A stretch of 64,000 nucleotides of DNA from Anaeromyces robustus (taxonomy: Eukaryota; Neocallimastigomycota; Neocallimastigomycetes; Neocallimastigales; Neocallimastigaceae). The DNA lies in contig MCFG01000014.1 in assembly GCA_002104895.1 (NCBI GenBank), forward strand, positions 247,501 to 311,500, read 5' to 3'. Positions 48,477-64,000 of the stretch are shown piece by piece. The position numbers and the translations under genes were made by a program. Every line of letters starts with the position of its first letter. Within the stretch, counting starts at the first letter, position 1. Under the pieces are notes generated by a model, which worked only from the letters and a program-made list of their open reading frames with translations, was not told where the DNA came from and made no database searches.

Positions 48477-49043
48477 GTTTCTTTAAAAAAAAAAAAAATA
48501 ATAATAACGTTTTTATAAATATTATAATTCTTATATATTGCTTTTCTAATTTATATTTTTACATTATTAAAAAAAGAAAAAATTAAATTAAAATAAAAAA
48601 TAGTAATAATAAAAAAAAAAAAAGCAAAAAAAAAAATTATACATTATCTAATATATAACATTTTTCATTCTATTTATTGTATTATCAAATTATTAAAAAA
48701 TAAATAAAAAATAAAAGAATGAAAAAAAGAAAAAAACTATTAATAGTTTAAAAAGAAAAAAAATGTTTGTACTTTTAATTATTAAAACTTAAATAAATAT
48801 ATGATTTAATAAAAAAAATTTAATTAAAAATTACATAAAATACTAATATATTAATAATTACATTTTTTTTTAAATTAAAAAATTATTATTTTAAATCATT
48901 AGTATGACTTTAATATATTTTTTATAGTTTTTTACAATAAATTATTTAGTTGGTAATTTTTTTTTAAAAAAAATTTTAATAACTTGACAAAATAATATAT
49001 TGTCAAAAAAATATAAAAAAAAAATATTAATTACCAAATTATA

Positions 49044-49079
<36 letters not shown>

Positions 49080-49510
49080 TAATAATAATAGATAATAAAT
49101 AATAATAGATAATAAATAATAATAATAATTAATAATAATAATATGTAATATTCATTTAGTTATATTTATTTTATTTTTTCTGTTTATTTATTTTAATCAT
49201 TTCTTAGAATACATTTTTAAATTTTAAAGAAAAACAGTTAAAATTATCATTTTCTAAAATCTATTTCTAGTAATATTTATTTAAAAAAAGAAAAAAAAAA
49301 AAAGGAAATAATTATAATAATAAAATAAATAAAATACAAAAAATATTAAAACAGAATATTTCTATCTAAACTATATAAAATTAATAAATATTTATATATT
49401 TATAAATATTAAAAGCCTTTTATTTTTAAATTTATTTTATTTTTATTTTTTGTATTTTTCTTTTTTAATTTTTTTTCTTATATATATATATATTTATTAA
49501 AGCCTTGATT

Positions 49511-49545
<35 letters not shown>

Positions 49546-49913
49546 ATTTTATTTTATTTTATTGAATAGTTTAGTTTTTTTTTTTTTTATATTATAAATT
49601 TCTTAAAATTTAATAAAATTATAATTTAAAAAAAAGTGTAAAATCCAGTTTTATTATATATATTGTATTTTAATATTTAAATTTATATATTTTAATTATT
49701 ATTTTTTTTATTTTTCTTTTTTTTTTTTTTTTTTTTAATATTTGTTATTTTATTATTATTAGTAGTAATTTTCGCTTTCTTTTTTTAAAAAGAATAATAC
49801 TGGTTTTATATTAATTTATCGTTATTTTTTTTTTTTTTTTTGTATTAACATTTATATATAATAGGTTGTATTAATAATTAATATTTTATAAAAAAAAATT
49901 CCATGAGTCTAAT
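48477..49913. other. AT-rich spacer upstream of the large orphan and downstream of SAR1
   Basis: No gene. An (AAT)n/TAATAGATAAT repeat lies at about 49045-49145, (TTTTA)n at 49510-49563, and many homopolymers elsewhere. Confidence 0.5.
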
Positions 49914-50896
49914 CTAATCAATGTATTGAGCTAACCATTTGAAACCTTCACCATAACCTTGTCTCATAACAACAGAACACATAAAGATTTCAATTGGACG
50001 AATATCCTTTAATTGAACTTTACCCTATTATTTTCAATATTATATATATTATGCATTTATTTATTAATATTAATAAAATATTAGAATAAATAAGAAATTA
50101 GGAATTGCCATTATAACTAAAATATACCTTTCCGGTAGTTTGGTGTAATCCTAAACTCATTCTTAATTCATCTTCAGAACAGGCATATGGGGCATCAATC
50201 TTGTTACCAAGAATAAGGAATGGAACCTTTAATAATTCTTCAATAGTAAGAAGAGCCTGTTTATTTAAATTTATTAAATATTTACATCATATTTTATTAA
50301 AGCAATTAATAATTATATTGATAAAATGAAAAACAAATTTATTTATTTATTTATTTATTAAATATATACATACATCTAATTCAGCTTTTGATTCCATTAA
50401 TCTTTCACGATCAGCACAATCGACAAGGTAAACAATACCATCAACTTCTGGGAAGTAATCTTTCCAAAGACGACGAGCTTGTTGGTGACCTCCAAGATCG
50501 TAAGTAGTGAACTTAATGTTATCAATAGCTAATTCTTCAGAGGCTATTTATTTATTCCAAATAAAAAATTTACATATATTTTATAAATTTAGTATAACTA
50601 CTCAAGAATTACATATAATTAATATAATATTTAGTATAATCTTTACTAACTTGGGTGAAGAGTAGGTTGTAAAACGGATAATCTATCATTCTTAAGCATG
50701 TGAAGTAAAGTAGTCTTACCAGCATTATCTAAACCTAAGAAAAGAATCTTAGCGTTCTTGTTGTAAAGACCTTTATTTATTATAATCAGTTATTACAATA
50801 TAATACATAAATAATAAAAAAGATATTAATACTCCTTTTTTATTAATATTAAATCAAATAAATTATTATTTATAATATTCAATATATTATTAATCT

Positions 50897-50927
<31 letters not shown>

Positions 50928-51693
50928 TATTTATTTTATTACTAAATGTAAATACTACTATTTATTAATTATGATCTTTATATATTATAAAAAATATTTA
51001 AATTATTATACATAGTATATATATAATATTTGTTTATGTTTATTTATTTATTTATTTATTATTTATTTCATTTAATATATGATTAATTATATTATTTTGT
51101 ACATATATTTTATACTTTTTGCAATGTTTATTTTACTGTTTAGTATATTGCTTATATATTTATTTTTAATTTTTTATTTAATTGGTTATGTTTATTTTGT
51201 TTTGTTTTATACTTTATTTTTACTTCTGTTTTTTTTTTTTTTTTGCTTTATTTTTTTTTGCTTTGTTTTGTTTTTATTCGTTTTGTTTTGTTTTTTCTTT
51301 TTTTTTTTATTTTTCTTCATTATTAATAAATCTAAAATATCCAAAAATAATGTTAATCAAAAAAAAATCTCATATAAAATTGTTTATATTCATCACTTTA
51401 GACTTTTTGGAAATATTTTTATTTATTTTTAAATAATTTCTCTTATTTTAATTGTTTTCACACATTTCAATATATAATTTTTATAATATATCAACTTTAT
51501 TTGAAATCTCTTTTTCATTGAAAATTTATATGGACTTGGAAAAAAAAAAATTCATATATTTTTTTTTCCTCTTCATGCTTTTAAATTAATGATAATAGTT
51601 TTTATTTTTACTGTATCAATATTTCTTAATTTTATTCTTGTTCTTCTTACCCAAAGAACTTAAGATATCACGAAACCAACTAAAAATGAACAT
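49914..51693 (-). CDS. SAR1: Small GTPase Sar1 (COPII coat assembly)
   Basis: Five exons, 51693-51651, 50770-50651, 50543-50374, 50256-50128 and 50024-49914, give 190 residues, the usual Sar1 length. Sar1-GTP inserts its N-terminal helix into the ER membrane and recruits Sec23/24 to start COPII vesicle budding. Seen: the amphipathic N-terminus [16 protein letters not shown]-loop GLDNAGKTT (27-35), switch [14 protein letters not shown], the specificity motif NKID, and the C-terminus [19 protein letters not shown], diagnostic of Sar1 rather than Arf. No Gly2 myristoylation site, as expected for Sar1. Intron 1 is long (about 880 bp). It diverges from CCT4. No missing residues. Confidence 0.97.
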
Positions 51694-52292
51694 TTTTTTT
51701 TATATTTAAATATAATATCTTTGTTTTAAAGATTTTATTGTAGTTTGTAAAAGAAAAAAAAATTCAAAAATTATTTATATATATAATAAAAAATTTTTTC
51801 TATAAATTAAAATCATTAAAAAATTTTATAATAAATATTATTCTATATTAATATTATCTATGAAATATTAATAAATAATATTATTTAATAATAATTCTTT
51901 TTTATGATTTTATTAAAAAATATTAAATAGTAAATATTAATAAAATTATATTGAATAATAATATATGGTAGTAATAGATTTAATTTAATTGTTATTATAT
52001 ATGTTTAATATATATATAAAATTAAGTATAATTATATCATTATTATATGTATTGGATTTATTAACTATAATGTAATGTAAAAAAATTGATGAATAAAAAA
52101 TAGCCATTTCTATTATAATATATTATTAAATATATTATAATATATGTAGTATTATTATAAATCTTTTTAAGATACATTCTTATTTTATAATTGTAAATAT
52201 ATATTTACATTCATAATATAAAATTAAATGACTAATATATAAACAATATATTATAATATATTAATTTAATTTAAATTATACCGATCTTATTT

Positions 52293-52330
52293 ATATCTGT
52301 GTAATATATTTTAATATATTACACAGATAT
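52293..52330. repeat. Perfect 17 bp stem, 4-base loop hairpin
   Basis: ATATCTGTGTAATATAT is followed by TTTA and its exact reverse complement. It includes non-A/T bases (CTGTG/CACAG), so it is unlikely to be a chance result of AT richness. Confidence 0.85.
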
Positions 52331-52398
52331 ATTAAATTTTGTCCTATAATAATATAATATAAAAGGAAATAGGATGCTTTTTATTTAACAACAACAAA

Positions 52399-52434
<36 letters not shown>

Positions 52435-53395
52435 CAAATATTAAATAATAAATAATTAAATAATAATATTAAAAAAAAAATTAATAATAAAAGTTAATAA
52501 ATAATAAATAATTATAATAAAAAATTTTTTTTTATAATTATTTATTATATAATTCTTTTTCTTTTTCTGTTATTTTTGGTATTCTCGAAACACTGTTATA
52601 ATAACATTATAAAGTATATTATTACTATCAATAATTATAATAATGTATTATTTTTATTTATTCATGTTTTTTATTATTAATATAAATAATGCATTATTAT
52701 ATTGTCTAGAGTTAAAAACTAAATTTATCAGTTATAAATAAATACTATTTAAAATAAAATTAATAAGGAGTACTTTATTTATTTTCTCCTTTGTCCTTAT
52801 AATCTTTAGGTAAAAACTGTATAAAATATAAAAGATTGGTATATCACATGATCTATATATTAGTATTAATGTTTAAGCCATATTTATTCATAATTCTCAT
52901 TTATTCTTTTTTTTTTATAGGATAAATTACAGTTTAATAAATTTAGTAAAATATTAATCACAAAATTATAGAATAATTATACATATATAATAATAAAATA
53001 GCAAAGCTTAATATATCTCATAAATATTCTATTTATTATAGAAATAGTCAACAAAATAAACTGAGTTTTGGAATTAAAAATATTCTAATATTTATTTTAT
53101 ATAATTGTTTTTTATTTAAAAATTTCAAATACTTTCATAGAAAATTTTTTGATGAAGTTTAACCAATAAGCATATTGTATTATAAATATACACATAAAAA
53201 TGATTGGATTAAAATAGATATTTACTGAATATTTAATAATAAAATAATATAAATAATAATATTTTAGTTAATAATTAAATAATAAAAGGAATTATTCTAC
53301 ATTAAAAGACTAATATTGCTATAATGTTTTTTGATTATTCTTTATATTTTATATTATATATTTCATTATTTTATCTATTTATTATTTATTTTATT

Positions 53396-53402
53396 TATTC
53401 AT

Positions 53403-53493
<91 letters not shown>
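53396..53493. repeat. (TTTA)n microsatellite
   Basis: About 24 near-perfect ATTT tetramers, intergenic. Confidence 0.95.
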
Positions 53494-54737
53494 TATTAAA
53501 TACATTTTAATCATTATTGATATGTTAATAACTCATTTTATATTCTAACATCTCTAGCATTTTTTTTCTGTCAAAGTTTTAATATTCTAAAAAAATATTC
53601 AATATAATGACATAATGCAAATATATTATATTTAACTTCTATGTAATTTTAGAATTTGGACAAGAAATAAAAACTTTTATTAATTAATTATAAATAGATT
53701 CTACTTTTTGTATCTTTGTTATATCTAAATTATAGAATAAACTTAACTTTTAATTCAAAAATCATTCAAATTAAATACATAAATATATGTAATAAATACA
53801 TAAATATATGTAAAGTTTACATAAAATACTTTAATTTTTTCTTTTATTAATTATTGGAAAAAGTAAGAATAAAAAAAAAGCATAAAACCTAGTAAAATAT
53901 TTTAATTAATATGTATTTTATTCTTCAACATAATTTTAATAAATTATAAAAAAAAATTTTTTTAATATATTAATAGTAATTATAATACTTTCTTATAATT
54001 AATAAATAATTTATATGATTTTATTTCATTATTTATAATTAATTTCTATTTTTTTCTTTTTTTGCATAGTAAAACCATCCATATAGATACTTTTAAATGT
54101 TTTATTTATTGTAATTTATCAGTAAAGTTATCTATTTTCTAGTTGATAAAAAAAATTGTCAATTTTATATTATTTTCTGTCTTTTTTTTTTCTTTTCTCT
54201 TTTATTTTTTCTTTTTTTATTAGTTTTTTTATATATTATAAAAACTGGTATAAAAAAGTTGCTTTTATTCATTATAAATTTATATAATTAATTTTTTTAT
54301 TATAATTATAATAAATAAAATCAATTGAAGTTTTTTATTATTTGTATATGAATTATTAAAAAATCAATTAATTATTAATTAAATCAATTGAATAAATATA
54401 TTAATATATGAATTAATTATAATATAAAATATATTATTAAAAAAAATTTTTTTATAATATACTATTATTTTTTATATTTTTTTTTTACTTTTTAATTTTA
54501 CACTTTAGTGATTTAAAAGGAAGAATTCGAATACTAAATAGTTTTTTTTTATATATATAACTATAAAAAAGTAATTGAAAAAAAAAAAAAAGAAACTAAT
54601 CATAATTTATTAATTTACATTTTTACATTTATTGAGAAATATATATTAATTTTTTTTCATTTTTTTAAAAGAATATTTAATTATTCGTAAACTAAAATTA
54701 TATTTAATAGACAAAATTTTAAAAAGGATTATACATC

Positions 54738-57629
54738 ATGGTTGAAGCTAAGAAGCCTGCTACTCAAAAAAATCGTGCTTTCTCTGATAAAGAAAAGCCA
54801 ACTGAAGTTAGAAATAGTAATATTATTGCAGCTAAATGTTAGTATTTTCAAATTAATTAAAAGGATCTATGATTTTAAGCATAAAAAATGACTGATATAT
54901 TAATTCAAAAAATATAATTACAAATAATGAAATTATTAAAAAGTAAATTATAATGTTGGATTTTTAAATATGACTATATAAAAAAATAATAATATCTTCA
55001 TTAAATTAAAAGAAGGAATGGAAAAATAAATGAATAAAACTCAGAATATTATCAATTAAACATATAGAATATATATTATATTTATTGTGACACATCCATC
55101 AGACATCAAATACTCTAAATCATTCTTTATTTTTCCTTATAATTCAAAATATATATATATATTACTGAATTAGAAGTTAAAACAATTTATAACAAAACAA
55201 TTTTATTTATAAATATTAAAATTAATTTAATTATAATTATTCAAAAAATATTCAATATTATATTCAGTATATAAATATAAAATATCAAAATATTAATATT
55301 TTTCAATTTATAAAAGATCATAAATTTTTAAAAATTATTTTTAATTATAAATGTTTTTAATAAATTTAAATCAATAAAATTTAATTAATTTATGTTAAAA
55401 TTAATCTTAATATATATATATACTAATTATTAATTTTAATTCATTAGCTGTTGCCGATGCTATTCGTACAAGTTTAGGTCCAAAGGGTATGGATAAAATG
55501 GTAATTAGAAATTCCAATTTTTTTTAAAAAAAAAAAAATAATAAATCAAATATTTTAATTATTTTTGTATAATTTATATTGAGAAATAAGAATGAATCCT
55601 ATAATAAAATAAAAAATATTTTTTTATAATTTTTTAAAAAGATCCAAACTGCCAATGGTGAAACTGTTATTACTAATGATGGTGCTACCATCTTAAAACA
55701 CATTTCTGTTATGCACCCAGCAGCTAAAATGGTAATTATATAAAATGAATAATAGAAGAAAATATATAATATAAAATCAAAAAAAAAAGTAAAATAAATG
55801 AATCAAAATTAATAATTTTAATTTAATGATTTATTTAAATCAACAGTTAGTTGATTTATCTGCTGCTCAAGATATTGAAGCTGGTGATGGTACCACTTCA
55901 GTTGTTGTTTTAGCTGGTAGTATTTTAAATGCTACTGAAAAACTTTTAGCTAAAGGTATTCATCCAACTACTATTGCTGACTCATTCCAAAAAGCTGCTA
56001 GTAAGGCTATTGAATTTTTAACTGAAATGTCTATTAAAGTTGATCTTAATGATAGAGAATCATTATTAAAGAGCGCTAGCACTTCATTAAATTCAAAAGT
56101 ATATTTAATATTTATTTTATAATAGATTATTTAATAAAATATAATAATATATAATAAAAATATTTTTTTTATATTTTAATAATAATCATGTTAATATTAA
56201 TATTGAAATGAAAAAAAAACTATTTTTTTTTCTTCGATACACATAAACTAGATTGTTTCTCAATACTCAAATTTATTAGCCCCAATTGCAGTTGATGCTG
56301 TTACTAAAGTTATTGATCCAAAAATTGAAAATAATGTAGATTTACGTGATATTCGTCTTGTTAAGAAGGTTGGTGGTACTATTGATGACACTGAATTATG
56401 TGAAGGTTTAATTTTAACCCAAAATGCTATTAAGAGTGCTGGTGGTCCAGTTAGAGTTGAAAAGGCTAAAATTGCTTTAGTTCAATTCCAATTATCACCA
56501 CCAAAGCCAGATGTAATTATTACACTTTTATATATATAATAATTTATTATAATATTATATTTTTATAATTAATACGTATATTATATAAAACATTTAATTA
56601 ATATAATATTTTTTATATTTTGTTTTATTCTATATTTTATTCTATATTTTATATTAAATATTCATAAATATATACATATATTTATATGTATATAATAATT
56701 TTCATTTTTTAAAAATGTCAATAAATATTATTGTTAAATAATCAAAATATTAATACAACAATAATAAAATATTATAATTAATAAATAAAATAAATTCAAT
56801 ATAATAGATGGATAATCAAATTGTTGTTAACGATTACCGTCAAATGGATAAAATTTTAAAGGAAGAAAGACAATATTTATTAAATATGTGTAAGAAGATT
56901 AAGAAATCTGGATGTAATTGTATTTTAATTCAAAAGTCTATTTTAAGAGATGCTGTTAATGATCTTTCTCTTCATTTCCTTTCTAAGCTTAAGATTATGG
57001 TTGTTAAAGATATTGAAAGAGATGAAGTTGAATTTATTTGCAAGGTAATTTTTTTTTTTAAAATAATAGTAATAAGTACAGTTTAATATATATAATTATA
57101 AAAGTTATATGTGTATATATTATATTTTTAATTGATAATATATAAATATATACATATTTATAATAATATGTATATAATATATCAAAATAAAAAAAAAAAA
57201 AAAAAAAGCTTATTAAAATTATTTTTCTATTTTAAATATATTTATATTTTATATGTTTATATATGTATTATTTTTAATATAATTATAGACTCTTGGTTGT
57301 AAACCAATTGCTGATATTGAATCTTTCACTGAAGATAAACTTGGTTACGCTAATTTAGTTGAAGAAGTTAATACAAATGGTGCTCGTATTGTTAAGGTTA
57401 CTGGTGTTAAGAATCCAGGTAAAACTATATCAGTTTTAGTTCGTGGTGCTAATGCTTTAGTTTTAGAAGAAGCTGAACGTTCTCTTCACGATGCTCTTTG
57501 TGTTATTAGATGTTTAGTTAAGAAGAGGTAATATATACATAAATTTTTTATATTAGATTTTAAAATAATTTTATAATAATAATAAGAATTGTTTAATTAA
57601 AAAATTCTATAATGATTATAATGGCTATC

Positions 57630-57671
<42 letters not shown>

Positions 57672-58324
57672 CTTTTATTCATATCATTATTAACAATATA
57701 TATTCCTTATATCATACATAATATATACTAATTTATTAATTATTTAAACAAAATATAAAAAAATAAAATAGAGCTTTAATTGCTGGTGGTGGTGCTCCTG
57801 AAATTGAAGTTTCACAACGTTTAATGGAATACGCTAAAACTTTAACTGGTATGGATGCTTATTGTACTACTGCTTTTGCTGAAGCTTTGGAAATTATTCC
57901 AACTACTTTAGCTGAAAATGCCGGTTTAAACCCAGTTTCTATTGTTACAGAACTTAGAAGCAGACATATGAATGGTGAAAAGACAGCTGGTATAAATATT
58001 AAGAAAGGTACTATTTCAAATATCTTAGAAGAAAATGTTGTTCAACCATTATTAGTTTCTACTAGTGCTATAGAATTAGCAACTGAAACTGTTAGAATGA
58101 TCCTTGTAAGTTTTTAATAAAGAAATTTTTTTTAATATATAAAATATAATTTATATACATTAAATTATATATATATAGTATGATATATATAAAATCTAAT
58201 CTAATATATACTTAATATAATTAATATTAATTTTTTTTTTTTATTTCAATATTATTTTATAAATATTTTTATTTTTATAATATATTTTTAATAGAAAATT
58301 GATGATATTTTAGCTACTCGTTAA
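54738..58324 (+). CDS. CCT4: T-complex protein 1 subunit delta (CCT4)
   Basis: Nine exons: 54738-54837, 55448-55500, 55642-55731, 55847-56098, 56252-56512, 56808-57044, 57289-57527, 57772-58105 and 58295-58324; 531 residues. It is one of eight paralogous subunits of the cytosolic chaperonin TRiC/CCT that folds actin and tubulin with ATP. Seen: [23 protein letters not shown], the nucleotide motif [51 protein letters not shown] and KGGG-like [12 protein letters not shown]. The [17 protein letters not shown] segment is typical of the delta subunit. Length is normal and all splice phases agree. Its products link to the tubulin machinery of GCP6 only in the general sense. The ATG lies after a short A/T leader. 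Confidence 0.97.
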
Positions 58325-58694
58325 TTTTTTTTTTCTTAAATAATAGCAAAATAACAATAATTATATTAAATAATAACACTACTAACACATACAGAGAAAA
58401 AAAAAATAAAAAAAAAAGTTTTTTTCTTAAAAATATAAATATTATTTAATTTTTTAATATTCCCATATTCAACAAAACGTTTTATTAAGAAAAGAGAAAA
58501 AAAAATATTAATATTCTATTACCAAAGCATAATTTAAATAATTAAAAAAAATAATAATCATAAAAAAAATAAAAACTATAAACTCAATAAGCAATAATCA
58601 TAAAAAAAAAATGCAATTATTTATATATAAATAATCATTAAAGAAAATAATATAAATTAAAAAAAAATAATAATAATAAAAAAATAAATAAATC

Positions 58695-58731
<37 letters not shown>

Positions 58732-58858
58732 AATAAACATATAATAAAATTAAAAAAAAAAAATTAAAAAAAAAAAAAAAAAAAAAAAAGTAGATAAAAA
58801 TATTTAAATATTTGATGTATTTTATTTTTAATTTATAAAAAAAATAATAATAACTGAA

Positions 58859-58911
<53 letters not shown>

Positions 58912-60116
58912 ATCTTTTGAAAAATAAAATTATTGAAAAAAAATAAAATAACAAAAAAAAAAAATAATAACAAAAAAAAAGAGACAAAAAGAAAATAATA
59001 ATAATAAAATAAAAAAAAAAATTCTTTTTAAATTTTTATTTTTTTATTTTTTATTTATTTTTGTTTTGTTTTGTTTTGTTTTTTTTTTGTTTTGTTTTTT
59101 TATTTTTTGTTTTTTTGTTTTTTGTTTTTTTTTTTTTTTTTTTCTTTAAATTTTTTTAAGCAATTAATAAAAATTTTTAAAAAAATTAATAAAAAAATAT
59201 ATATATATTATAAAAAAAAGTTTTTTTTTTTTTTTATGAATGCTATAATATTTATATTTTGTGTTTTGGTTGGTGGTAGTCATAATGGTAGAAGTAGATA
59301 AACTTTTTCTATTTTTATTCTTTGTCTTTTCATTAAAATAAACGGTAGGAATATTATTAGAAATTCTAGTTTCCAGAAAGTCAATGTTATCAATTGTGCC
59401 TTATGAATTATATTTTAACAGAAGAACTATAAAATATTTATTGAGTTCAGAGTGTGATATATAATTTAACTATTATTTTTAATAATATTTTTATAATAGG
59501 TATTAATAGATTAGAAATAGTAATAATAATAATAATGAATAATGAATAATGAATAATGAATAATGAATAATTTTTATAAATAATATAAAATAAATAATAA
59601 TTATATAATAAATAAATATATATTTAAGCTAATAAATTATAACTTTATATAAGCTATTCAATATAAGCACATTAAACAAAATTGAATAAATATATATAAT
59701 AAAATTAATATTATATTGAAAACTTTATAAAAAAAAAAAAAAAAAAAAAGAAAGAAAGAAAAAAGAAATTATATAAAATATATATGACTGTTTTTTTTTT
59801 TTTTTATTATTATTTTTTTTTATTTTTTTTTATGTTTTTTTTTATACTTATATTAAATAAATATAATACATTATGATTATGTTTTGTATAATTATATTTT
59901 AATTATATTATTATTATGATTATGTTTCTTATAATTATATTTTAATTGTATTTTTATTATGATTATGTTTCTTGTAATTATATTTTAATTATATTTTTAT
60001 TATGATTATGTTTCTTATAATTATATTTTAATTATATTTTTAATAGATTTTTCTTAATATTTAATATATATATATATAATATTTTATTATTATTATGATT
60101 AATATTTAATTTATCT
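58325..60116. repeat. Convergent spacer with extreme A then T homopolymers and a 43 bp tandem repeat
   Basis: No gene. The region is A-rich after CCT4 (a 50-base A run at 58860-58910) and then flips to T-rich near 59035-59240. Four direct copies of a 42-44 bp unit (TATGATTATG with TATAATTATATTTTAATTAT) start at 59872, 59914, 59958 and 60001, just downstream of the RUVBL2 stop. A short frame at 59237-59301 ends GGSHNGRSR but has no support. Confidence 0.75.
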
Positions 60117-63494
<3,378 letters not shown>

Positions 63495-64000
63495 TTTAAT
63501 ATATTATATTATCAATTTATAAATAATTTAAATAAATTAAACAAAAAAAAAGACAATGTTTAAAGAATATCAAGAATAAGAAAAGAAATGTATATATGAC
63601 AAAAATAAATTAAATAAATTAAATTAAATTATATTAAATTAAAATAAATTAAAATAAATTGGTTATAAAAAAAATTAAAAAAAGAAAAACATATAAAAGG
63701 TTAAAACAAATGGTCTAAATAAATGTTAAAAAAAAAATTTTTTATTTAAAACTTTAAAATTAATTATTAAAAAAATTTTTCATTTTTTAATTATTTATTA
63801 TTTATTATTTATTTATTATTAATATATTTAATTTAATATAAAAAAGAATATTAATAATATTTATATTTATTTAGTTTTTTATTTTATATATAATAATTAA
63901 AAAAATAATAATAATAAATAATTCATTATTAATATTAAAAACTTAAAAAATAATCTTTTATGTGTATCTTTTTGATTTAAAGAATAATTAAGAAACAAAA
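63495..64000. promoter_or_regulatory. RVB2 upstream region, to the window edge
   Basis: AT-rich region with A-runs and (TAAAT)n (about 63605-63660), upstream of the minus-strand RVB2 start. No further gene visible before the window ends. Confidence 0.45.

Larger units (their letters stand above)
51694..54737. other. Divergent 3 kb spacer between SAR1 and CCT4
   Basis: No gene. It holds an (AATA)n run at 52397-52431, a (TTTA)n run of about 100 bp at 53396-53493, and a hairpin at 52293-52330. T-rich near SAR1. The promoters of both housekeeping genes must lie here, but no motif can be named. Confidence 0.55.

Noticed and set aside
49914-51693. Arf rather than Sar1
   Set aside because: The N-terminus lacks Gly2, and the [19 protein letters not shown] end is diagnostic of Sar1.
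58598-59301. Phe-rich frames in the CCT4-RVB2 spacer
   Set aside because: They come from A and T homopolymers and lack any protein-like segment.

Overview
The window is nuclear DNA of a very AT-rich, intron-rich fungus, most probably an anaerobic gut fungus (Neocallimastigomycota). The best evidence is the secreted protein at 18827-21470, which ends in two cysteine-rich modules of the fungal dockerin type, a hallmark of the cellulosomes of these fungi. A CotH-family secreted protein next to it, Asn-rich low-complexity tracts encoded by AAT runs, short AT-rich GT-AG introns and long gene-poor AT spacers fit the same group. Exon models were built by hand from reading-frame continuity, splice signals and family conservation. 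All joins keep phase, and in EXO1 five of the six other active-site acidic residues fall on the same numbers as in the human protein (the sixth is shifted by one).

Layout. 1-5754: 3' part of an Alr4036-type FMN-binding oxidase-like gene (+), an NmrA-like Rossmann protein (-), and the 25S rRNA m1A methyltransferase Bmt2 (+). 7282-10328: a single-pass membrane RING-H2 protein (+). 10329-18826: an 8.5 kb gene-free AT desert holding a roughly 380 bp retroposed element with an 11 bp target-site duplication, a probable LINE ORF2 fragment, a roughly 55 bp minisatellite and a MITE-like inverted-repeat element. 18827-26226: a secreted pair, an Agd3/CE18-like polysaccharide deacetylase with two dockerins and a CotH-like protein. 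27117-40535: GCP6 of the gamma-tubulin complex and exonuclease 1, both swollen by poly-Asn. 41186-48476: a very large Asn-rich orphan gene (-). 49914-63494: the housekeeping genes SAR1 (-), CCT4 (+) and RUVBL2/RVB2 (-).

The genes do not form one pathway. Conserved eukaryotic cell-biology genes (ribosome modification, microtubule nucleation, DNA repair, COPII budding, chaperonin, AAA+ ATPase) are interrupted by one lineage-specific secreted and cellulosome island. The most unusual points are the dockerin-bearing CE18-like deacetylase, the duplicated start region with two mini-uORFs before the CotH gene, the RUVBL2 coding exon consisting of only its ATG, repeated FF-type short motifs along the EXO1 tail, and the structured retroposed element at 10840-11219.
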